From positions 101,467-165,466 of the forward strand of contig JAXGGA010001186.1 of assembly GCA_038373865.1 (NCBI GenBank): a stretch of DNA of 64,000 bases, read 5' to 3'. Below the pieces are notes generated by a model that did no database searches, had not been told where the DNA came from, and saw only the letters and a list, made by a program, of their open reading frames with translations. Within the stretch, counting starts at the first letter, position 1. Each line of letters begins with the position of its first letter. Origin of the DNA: Uloborus plumipes. Its lineage: Eukaryota; Arthropoda; Arachnida; Araneae; Uloboridae. Both the position numbers and the translations under genes were made by a program. Positions 55,751 to 64,000 of the stretch are shown piece after piece.

Positions 55751-58344
55751 CTGCCGTGGGCAGGTAAACGGCAGTATCTGCAAAAATGAGTTTTCGAGAT
55801 AATTGAAGAAACGCGTTTTTGATTTCCCACAAAGATCAATAAAACATTAAACTTCGAACATAGGCGATACTATATGTTTATACCGATATATTTTTTGGGT
55901 AATCGATTGAATTTTGATTTTGCAAGCGTATAGAGAGGTACAGCAGATACTGCCGTTTACCTGCCCTTTTCACTCTAATTGTCATGCGGAATTGACTGGC
56001 AGTCGGCAGTAACTGCACAGTCGGCTACTAAATGTCCAGTATTTACATATTCGACAACATGCGGAGTAGATATGTTATTACGAAATATATTATTGCATTG
56101 TGAATGATATGTTTTATTTAAAAATATACATGAATACCGTGTATCCACTTGATATAGATTTAATATAAATGAACGCAAAATATAATTAAAAAATATAATG
56201 AACTGTATTGTATTATGGAAAATATAAAGCAAAACTTGATGATTCTTCAGCCATTTTTACTTCCTTTTACTTAGTAAAGGAAGTATTGTGATCACAAAGA
56301 AAATTTCACTCAAAATTCAGTCTAAATCTTGATTCTGCTCACCCCCGAATTAATGTTGAATAGTTTTTTCGACCTATCAGCACATGCATATGTAACTACT
56401 AACATATAAACAACCGAAATATCCTTTTCGACCATGCCCCAGTTAATTACGACGAGTTTTCTCGTGACGTCTGTATGTACGTATGTATGTATGTTTGTAT
56501 GTATGTATGTATGTGCGTATGTATGTATGTCGCATAACTCAAAAACTATATGCCGTAGAAGCTTCTAGTTTGGTATGTAGGCTCTGAGGGTGGTCGTTGT
56601 GCACCTCCCCTTGTGGTTGCATTCGAATGTTCCCAAGGGTGTCTTTTACCCCTTTGTGGGGTAAATCAATGTTAATTTCAATGCAGATTGAGTGATATGA
56701 TTTGGTGCAAACACTTGGCGATATATCGCCAAACTTTTGGTCTCCAAGTGTTTGCCGCCAAGTTAGCGACAAATTTGGCGAAAAAATTATTATTTTTTTT
56801 AAATTTGGATTCAATTTGGCGCTATTGGGCACATTTTGCGAAAAATTCACTGAATTATGTTAAAATCGGCGATATTTAGAAAATAAATCATTGTAAAACA
56901 TTATTTTGCATTGATTCGTGACAAACTAGGAGTGTAAATGTTTGCATTGTTATCTTGCTCACTTTAATGCACTATTTTAACGCTTGAGGCATTTATTATG
57001 GAATTTAAACGTAAAAGGAAGTAGTGTGGCGTGCACACCAGATGTTTTAAAATTACTACAAATCAGTTAATGCTTTGTACTTTGCATCAAAACAAGAAAT
57101 CACTTTGAGAAAAAGAGCGCTTGAAATGCTTGTTGTGCTGACGATTTTTTTCATAGTACTATTAAAAATGCAACAGCTAGGGATTAAACTGCAAAAACTA
57201 TCGTCTGTTAGTATGAAAGCAACTGTAATCAGGGCCCGATTAAGATCTCACGGGGCCCTAAGACAAATACTTTTTTTGGACCCCTTGTACTGAGATCTTA
57301 CAATTTTAGTCGTAGGATAAAGCAAATTTAGGCATTGACTACAGCAATTTTAGCCATTTGGGGGCCCTTAATTTGTGGGGGCCCTAGGCCGCGGCCTCGT
57401 TGGCCTATTTGGTAATCAGGCCCTGAATGTAATTAAAAGAAAACAAAACAATGTAAATAAAATCATTTCATTGCTGCATTTTTGTTTGTCGTCTGCCAAG
57501 TTTGGCTTGTGTATCTTTGAAATCGTGAAAAATATTGTCTGCTAGTGGAGAGAATTTTTATTTGAAAGAAAAAATCTGGTATGGACCCCACACTACTTCC
57601 TTTTACGTGTAAATTTTTTTAGTAGATGCCTTAAGTGTTAAAATAATGCTTGAAATGAGCAAGATGACAATTCAGACATTTACGCCCCAAATGTACCACG
57701 AAACAAAGCAAAAAATGATTTACAACAATTAATTTTCTAAATATCGCCGATTTTAGCATCATTCAGTGAATTTTTCGCAAAATACCGCCAATAGCGCTAA
57801 ATTGAACCCAAACTCATAAAATAATTTTTTTCGCCAAATTTATCGCCAATTTGGCGATATGTCACCAAGTTGGCGACAAGCACTTGGCAACTAAAAGCTT
57901 GGCGATATATCGCCAAGTGGTAACGCCAATTTATATCACTTAAGTCTGCTTTGATATTAACACTGATTCACCCCAAAAAGAATAAAACACCCCCTTGGGA
58001 ACATTCAAGTGCAACCAATGACCTCCCGTGACCTCCCATTAGGGCACCCCTACTTTCGCTTAGTTTAACTACAAAGGAAAACGGTTTTTGCGGCTCGATG
58101 CAAGTTTTGCACAGCGATTCATATTATGTTCATCCTGCAGACATGCAGATACTGCCGTTTACCTGCCCACAGCAACGAAAAATGCAGTTACTGCTAATTA
58201 CCATTGGTTAAAAAACAGTTTTTTTTCATCGGAAACCAAAAAAAGATTCTTGTACCATAAAACTAATGTAACATAGATTTCAAAAATGCAAAAAAATGAA
58301 AATCGAAAAATTTGCAGTTACTGCCCTTTACCTGCCCACGGCAG
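55751..58344. mobile_element. 2.6 kb TIR element, copy B (inverted relative to copy A)
   Basis: The termini CTGCCGTGGGCAGGTAAA and their inverse are flanked by AATA at 55747-55750 and 58345-58348, the same 4 bp as copy A. The internal order mirrors copy A: subterminal MITE-like block (to about 55965), unique ~290 bp, complete 'cttcc' unit (56264-57025), central spacer, partial arm and second subterminal block (about 58145-58344). The spacer holds a hAT MITE absent from copy A, which accounts for most of the length difference. No transposase is present. Confidence 0.7.
57230..57425. mobile_element. hAT MITE with empty site in copy A
   Basis: The termini CAGGGCCCGATTA and TAATCAGGCCCTG are inverted with one difference. 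The 8-bp flanks are ACTGTAAT (57222-57229) and AATGTAAT (57426-57433). Copy A has the uninterrupted sequence (inverse of 9150-9180, reading 'gcaactgtaattaaaag'), so the insertion is demonstrated within the window. The 196 bp contain GGGGCCCT-rich tips. Confidence 0.85.
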
Positions 58345-58348
58345 AATA

Positions 58349-59336
58349 ATTAGATGGTTTTGTTCAAAAAGATAGCTTTTCCTTTCCGATACTCGTCTAT
58401 TCAAACAAATAATACAGTCTGTTACTTTATTTATGATTATGTGTGTTTGAATATTGCATATAATTTCTGAATGAAAAGAAGGAGCTTCTCTAACATCTTG
58501 TTTTAGGAGAAAAATATCAAGGGGCAACAACACTTTACTCATTTCTTTCCAGAAAGTGCAATAACTTTATTAGAAAAATAGTCAGAGATAAACAAATTTA
58601 TGAATTATTAGCAAATTAAGTAAACTGTTTATTGAACTTCAAGTATGCATTTGTGTTGATTTTTCGTTTTATTTGCATAAACTATTAATTGGATTTAAGA
58701 CTGAATAATTTTATTTTTCAGAAAAGGTTTGTGAGGGTTTTTTTTTTTACTTTTTTCTATTGCATATGGTAATTTAGTCAAGGTATATGTGCTAAGGTAT
58801 ATGCAAGAACATAATGCAATATTACTAAATGCTGAACAAAGTGGATTGAGAACATAGTTTTGAAACGTGGTTCAAAGTGGCCACTAACTTTTTCGGGCTT
58901 CCTGGCCACCGGTCGCTTACAATTTTTTCAGACTCAAGCTTTACACTGTGATCATTCAATTAAGTTTCTTGAGTTTCCTGAAGCAACTTACAGTGCTTCA
59001 ATTCTACTTCACATATATACTGTGACGAAATTAAATTTAAAATCAATTGCTGCATATTCAGAAGCAGTATTAAAATAATGGGAACTTTCGCGGATTGGAT
59101 AAATATTTGAAAGCAAACTCGCTCATTTTACACCCCCATTAGCACCTAGTAAACCTTCCAACTTTCAACAGATTATTTCTCAAATTGAACCGAATTTGTG
59201 ACATTTAAGTTGGATGATGTATATTACGAATCAATTTGAATGCTCTTCTCTGATTCATAGTTTAGAATAATTAAAAGGATTTAATAGGATAGTGTATATT
59301 TGATTATGTTTTATTTGACGGAAACGAAACAATTTA
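58349..59336. other. AT-rich spacer
   Basis: No gene, RNA or repeat boundary is recognised. Confidence 0.4.
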
Positions 59337-59522
59337 ATACTAGTTAAGGATTCCGGGCAGTTGTGCCGTGGTCTAAATGGCTTTAATCCATACCTTTCGA
59401 TCGCAACTGCGGCGGTCATCTTCAGTGGGTGTCGTTGATTAATTTGGCGCAGTTGCGATCGAAACGTATGGATTAAAGCCATTTAGACCACGGCACAACA
59501 GCCCGGAATCCTTAACTAGTAT
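59337..59522. repeat. Penelope-type terminal hairpin with ribozyme-like core
   Basis: The arms 59337-59410 and 59448-59522 are inverse copies ('agttaaggattccgggca', 'gtggtctaaatggctttaat', 'tttcgatcgcaactgcg') with few differences around a ~37 bp loop. The minus strand encodes a hammerhead-like motif (59388-59430). Downstream 'ctccggccgtgaaagcctt' also looks like Penelope terminal sequence. No RT lies nearby. Confidence 0.6.
59388..59430 (-). ncRNA. Hammerhead-ribozyme-like motif with intact CUGAAGA core
   Basis: On the minus strand: CCA (stem I), CTGAAGA (59419-59425, exact CUGANGA consensus), a one-base spacer, stem II GACCGC/GCGATC with one mismatch, GAAA (59395-59398), then GGTA and TGG closing stem I. 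The opposite arm of the hairpin preserves GAAACGTATGG, in which stem III is the self-complementary ACGT, so one substitution (C to G) has weakened stem III here. Of the candidates in this window it is the one with the best-preserved core. Confidence 0.5.
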
Positions 59523-59769
59523 TTACTCCGGCCGTGAAAGCCTTCATTCTTACATTGAAACAATTTAAGTTTAGGGACTTCAACTTTACTTCGACGCCAA
59601 CAAAAACCTTACGGGTCATTTTAACATCACGCTTACGGGACAATCACTCTATAATTTCACCACATTTCCTTAGGGATCTTAATACATTGATTAAACAAGT
59701 GGAAGCACATTTTTTATCACGGCATTTAATACAGATATGCTTTTGACACAGTAATATTTTATAACGTAA

Positions 59770-60150
59770 TTAGCTGCGCGTCCCGGCGTTGCACGGGCTA
59801 CCTTAGAAATGAAATCGATGTCAAGTGACGCAACCAGGTTCGGTAGAGCAACAAACTCGACCTCACGGCGGCTCGCTACAACCAGCGCCTCTACACAGTT
59901 GCCAAAACAATACTTTTAATGAACCCCCTTGGCTCGAGAAGAGTGGACACTAATCCGCTCGTGCATTTCGACCATTTTTATTTTTAAACTATACTAATAA
60001 CTCCTTACATATAGCGTAATGTAAAAAAGCCAAATTCCTTCCTGATTAAATGAACTCTTCAACAAAAATAATTTATCAATTCAAACCAGCAGTTCCTGAG
60101 ATTAGCGCGTTCAGACAAACTAACCTTCAGCTTTATATTATTAGTTTAGA
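59770..60150 (-). mobile_element. Short non-autonomous Helitron
   Basis: On the minus strand it begins TCTAAACTAATAATATAAAG, with 'ctgaaggttagtttgtctga' and 'acgcgctaatctcaggaact' downstream, the typical animal Helitron 5' start. It ends with a hairpin (CCCGTGCAACGCCGGG), about ten bases, and CTAA. The 5' neighbour is A and the 3' neighbour T, the expected A/T insertion site without duplication. The 381 bp have no coding capacity. A second CTAG-T preceded by 'gggtcacgtgcgggac' at 60184-60200 may be another Helitron-like end. Confidence 0.75.
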
Positions 60151-60466
60151 TTTACTTAAAATTTAATTTATTTGCATGGGTCACGTGCGGGACATCTAGT
60201 CAACTTCTTGTCGAAGAAACAAGTTTCAGGTTTTGAAAGCTAAATATGAAGGAAACATGCTTCATTTGTTGAAAAATAATAATTTAAAGCATTGAAAAAA
60301 ATACGTATAGGACCATTCCAATACCCGTTTTCCATGGAATAACCCTTAATTTGTGCCTTGGGAATAGAGATCTTAGCAGAATCTAAATTTGCTTTTTCCC
60401 TTTTTCAGGGAAAAAATGACATCGCGGCTTTTATTCTTTTAGTTTTTTATGAACAATATAATACTA

Positions 60467-61881
60467 CACTGCTCGACATTGAAAATGCAACACCAAGAAG
60501 GAGTGGTCAGAAATTGATGAAATTTGGTAAGAAGACAGAGACAGCATGGAACAATAAGTGATATTTATTTCAAAATAAATAAGCAAAATTTAGAGCGAGG
60601 ACGGCGTCGGCTCAGTAAGAAGTAGGACCACCGCGGACAGCGATGCACGAAGAAACATGTCTAGGCATGGAGTCAATAAGCCAGCGGATGGTGTCCTGAG
60701 GGATGGCACTCCATTCCCTTTCAACCATTTGCCACAGTTCGTCCTCTGAACGAGGCAGTGACAGGTTCTGCAAACGGCGTCCAATCACGTCCCATACATG
60801 TTCGATTGGTAACAAGTCAGGAGAGTATGGTGGCCAGGAAAGCATCTGTACACCTCGCAGAGCATGTTGATTGATTCGAGCACTGTGAGGCCGGGCGTTA
60901 TCCTGTTAAAAATTGCATTTGGCAGACCCTGAAGGTAGGGGATTGCCACCGGCCGCAGTACATTATCTACATATCGTTGGGCCGTCATAGTGCCCCGAAT
61001 ACGAACTAGAGGTGATACGGAATTGTATGCAATAGCACCCCAAACCATTATGCCACGTTGTCGCGCTGTGGGGCGTTCCACAGTTACTGCCGGATTCGAT
61101 CTTTCTCCTCGTCGACGCCACACACGTATGCGATGACTATCGCTGGACAAACAGAAGCGGGATTCATCTGAGAACACTACGGTTTGCCATTCTGCCATCC
61201 ACGTCGCTCTGGTCCGGCACCATTCCAAACGTTGGAGTCTGTGCTGTGTGGTCAATGGCAGTCTTCTTAGCGGGCGCCGTGATTGCAGGCCACGTGCAAC
61301 CAGTCGACGGGAAATGTTCTGGTCGACACAGGAACATCCACACCTTGTACGTGCTGCAGAATCGACGTACAAGTGACTTGCGGGTCTGCCACAACTTGTC
61401 TGTGAATCCGTCGATCCAAGCGGTCTGACGTCACTCTGGCTGCACATGCACCCCTCAATGTGGCTACATTTCCTCTTTCCAACCATCTCCGACACAGCCG
61501 ATGCACAGTGCTTGCATCCATGTGGGTATCAGCTGCAATTTGACGTATGGACCAACCTCCCTTTCTCAGTCGGATCACCATACCCCTTGTAAAGTCGTCT
61601 ATATGCTAAAAGTGTCTTCGTTGAGGACGGCGTGGCATTTTCTCCTATCACACGTATCCTTCGAGACAAAAACCAAATTTCTCCGATAATTAGTCTGGCA
61701 GAAAAACCAACATGAACATAGCCCACTTTTCAACTTCATTCTCTTATATCTTACTTCACGTGCGTCGGAGAGCTGCGCATTTCATATCATTTGCATAACT
61801 CAGTGACGTGCGTCTACGGTAAAATTTGCATGAATTTCTGACCACTCCTTCTTGGTGTTGCATTTTCAATGTCGAGCAGTG
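60467..61881 (-). mobile_element. Tc1-like transposon, copy 3
   Basis: The perfect tips CACTGCTCGACATTG and inverse are flanked by TA (60465-60466, 61882-61883). It is 1415 bp and close to copies 1 and 2 throughout. Confidence 0.93.
60590..61647 (-). pseudogene. Tc1-like transposase, broken (copy 3)
   Basis: Homologous to 5500-6531, with the ATG-CCA-CGC start retained near 61637. A one-base deletion near 61315 ('gggaaatgttc' against 'gggaaatggttc') and another near 60907 ('ctgttaaaaattgc' against 'ctgttgaaaaattgc') divide it into three frames. The middle frame keeps FSDESRF and the third keeps the WPPYSPD segment and PIEHVWD. The second Asp motif QQDN falls at the second deletion. Confidence 0.85.
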
Positions 61882-61883
61882 TA

Positions 61884-63561
61884 TTATTTTATTTTATTTT
61901 TTCCGAATTGCTTTTTTTACACAGTACTTTTCCAGCATGCCAAAAAAAAAAAAAAAAAAAGGACGAAGTTTCAACTTTTGTCCGAGAGAACTGGCTAGAA
62001 AATGCATCGAAAAATGTCATAAGTGCTTGAAATTCACTTGCAAAAATCATTTGTTTCAGGTCTGAAACGGTTGTAAATAAATCTACAGTCATTATAAGCT
62101 TAGCTCTAAAATTATTATTTTTAATGTATAAACTAAATTTTACTTTGATTGTGTCTGTTTATTTTTGTCATTAAAAGGTGTGTGAACTTAAAAATTGCAT
62201 GGAACATTTAATAATCACACTAAACTAAAGGTAACATTGGGGTCGTTTATGACCCCTAGGGTCGTCTTGAGTGTAACTAAAATGGGAGGGACTCACGAGG
62301 TTTGGAGGGGGAAATGTTCATCGAAATAAAAAGTAAATATTTTAAACAGTTAAACCTTCGATTTGAGTGACCCGTATATGCGGTCTCCAGCAAATAGCAT
62401 GTTTTAAAATTTCATGTCTTTAAACAAATCCGCTGGAGAAGCTAGTTAGTTCAATCAATCTATGAAAAAAAAAAAAAAAAAGGAGCTAAAATCGCAAATC
62501 ACGATGTAGTTCTAAATTTTTAATATGTTGTTTGGGACCCTTAGGGAAGTGTAAATCTAAGTTTACACCTTTCTAAAACCTGTGCTCGCTGCGAAACTCG
62601 CGAAAAACTGCGAAATTTTCGGACATTTTTCAGTTTTTCATTTATGACTCCTAAACTATGCAACTTTTGATTATACATGAGCATACCCATTTCAACGAAA
62701 ACTAAAATTGCAACAATTTAAGCTTAAGTAGAGTTCTGTAGGACGAATAGTTTCGGGGATATCGTACTTCGAAAAATGGAGTTTTTTTGCGAAAAGTGAA
62801 AAAATTATGCTTCGATCATATTTTGGACCAAATATCGACATAAATTCCTATTCTACAGGACAAAAAATGGACATGTAATTACAGCACATTTAATCAGCTT
62901 TCATTCAAGCCCAAACAGCAGTTTGCAGGTTCAATATTTCGTTAACAATCGCGAAAAATAAAAATATTTAAAATTTTGAAAAATGAGCAAAATCGTTTCC
63001 TAATAAGAATAGGAGGGTAGTAAACAGTAAAAAAATGCGTACAAGGGTATTAAAAGGGTAACACTATATTAAAATGTTATTTTAAAAATTAAGAGCAAGA
63101 ATCTGAGAAACTGTCACGCCTAGCATTATGAGGTGATCCATGACCTCTCAGATTTTCTCCCAAAAATTACCAAATGTTTATTATCTTATTGAAAGACCAA
63201 ATCCAGAATGTTTTGCTCTAAAGTTGAGTTGTTTAGTTTTTATGGATCCCTAAAGATGAAGGTGCGGCATCAAAAATTAAGCGGATTTTCAAGACATGGA
63301 AGTTGCTGTGAGCCAAAACTCTTACCAGAAACGGTTGAACTCCAATTTTCTTTTTGTATATGGAATATAGAAGGTTGAAACTTTACAAAATGAATGTTAA
63401 ATTTGTGCTAAGTTGTGGCCGTAAAGTCAGTAAAGGCCCTCAAAACAAGGCATTTTCGACGTTTTTAGCGTTTTTAAGGTCCAGAAACAGCTTGTACATT
63501 TCAGTTGGCACGGCAAAAGTAGTGTCGTTTAAAAGACCAGTGTAAGCACTTTAAAATAATG
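61884..63561. other. AT-rich DNA before the terminal palindrome
   Basis: No gene is seen. At 62233-62270 'taacattggggtcgtttatg' followed by 'acccctagggtcgtc' is a small hairpin that could be a transposon tip. Poly-A tracts lie at 61941-61958 and 62463-62480. The part after about 62500 may belong to the same foldback as the palindrome, whose outer limits are not in the window. Confidence 0.35.
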
Positions 63562-64000
63562 TATAAATAACCGAGGAAAGTTCAACGTGCTTTTAGTTGC
63601 GTAAGTCCGAAATATGAAAAATGTCATATTTTACCGATATTCAAACGGTCATAACTTCCTCTGCCAACAACATATTGAAATATTTTTTTTGCCAATGTCA
63701 TACTCTATTCTTTGTCTTAACAGAACAGTTGAGTCCTTTGAGGCGAAATGTGAAAAAAAATTTTACAAAAAATGTACAGGAAAAAATACATTTTTTGTAA
63801 AAAAATTTTCACATTTCGCCTCAAAGGACTCAACTGTTCTGTTAAGACAAAGAATAGAGTATGACATTGGCAAAAAAAATATTTCAATATGTTGTTGGCA
63901 GAGGAAGTTATGACCGTTTGAATATTGGTAAAATATGACATTTTTCATATTTCGGCCTTACGCAACTAAAAGCACGTTGAACTTTCCTCGGTTATTTATA
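63562..64000. repeat. Near-perfect palindrome, 10-nt loop, truncated by the window end
   Basis: The arms 63562-63776 and 63787-64000 are inverse copies with only a few differences (for example 'cgtaagtccg' against 'cgtaaggccg', and 'ccgatattc' against 'ccaatattc'). The loop is 'caggaaaaaa'. Mirror-image open frames on both strands result from this and are not genes. The right arm reaches the last base, so the true extent is unknown. Confidence 0.85.

Noticed and set aside
60184..60200. A second Helitron 3' end (CTAG-T after 'cacgtgcgggacat')
   Set aside because: The hairpin is weak and no 5' end in the right orientation was found. It is mentioned only as a possibility in the adjacent feature.
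63614..63948. Two near-identical proteins on opposite strands at the window end
   Set aside because: They are a direct consequence of the palindrome centred at 63781.

Overview
This window looks like a stretch of repeat-rich animal nuclear DNA. It is strongly AT-rich with long homopolymers. I see no operons, ribosome-binding sites or prokaryotic genes, and no convincing host protein-coding gene. The repertoire is Tc1/mariner, pogo-like, hAT, piggyBac, Helitron and Penelope-like elements plus a tRNA-derived SINE. This fits an arthropod, and an arachnid seems likely from general resemblance of the repeat families; that placement is inference. The coding capacity I can name is all transposon-derived, and only two transposase reading frames are close to intact (5500-6474 and 42077-43111, both minus strand).

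Layout. 0-5.3 kb: a hAT element (172-1813) containing a smaller hAT MITE (704-905), a segment bounded by two opposed Helitron 3' ends (2433-3846), and a higher-order minisatellite (4557-5245). 5.3-11.2 kb: Tc1-like copy 1, a pogo-type MITE, and a 2.4 kb TIR element with an AATA duplication sitting inside a foldback repeat. 11.6-15.6 kb: an internally deleted piggyBac, then a three-level nest (SINE inside hAT inside hAT), each level with its own target-site duplication. 15.6-30 kb: mostly degenerate non-coding DNA with several small TIR elements and a 2.4 kb inverted and tandem array (25.3-27.7 kb). 30-34.4 kb: a decayed Penelope-like reverse transcriptase, hammerhead-ribozyme-like motifs, and two TIR elements. 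35-40.4 kb: a pogo-like element containing a hAT MITE, and a mariner foldback. 41.07-45.24 kb: a 4.2 kb palindrome with a full Tc1-like element in one arm. 45-50.5 kb: a hAT MITE, a mariner transposase remnant, and a second copy of the 13 kb hAT family with a MITE in its terminal repeat. 52.0-55.2 kb: a piggyBac transposase pseudogene split by Tc1-like copy 2. 55.7-58.4 kb: the second, inverted copy of the 2.4 kb TIR element, itself holding a hAT MITE. 59.3-61.9 kb: a hairpin with a ribozyme-like core, a short Helitron, and Tc1-like copy 3. 63.56-64.0 kb: a nearly perfect palindrome running off the window.

How the pieces relate. Nothing here acts as a gene pathway. The story is layering: where two copies of a repeat occur, the uninterrupted copy supplies the empty site for an insertion in the other. 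This sets relative ages (palindrome before Tc1 at 42 kb; piggyBac before Tc1 at 53 kb; 2.6 kb element before the hAT MITE at 57 kb; outer hAT before inner hAT before SINE at 13 kb). An unusual share of the repeats are self-complementary over hundreds of bases.
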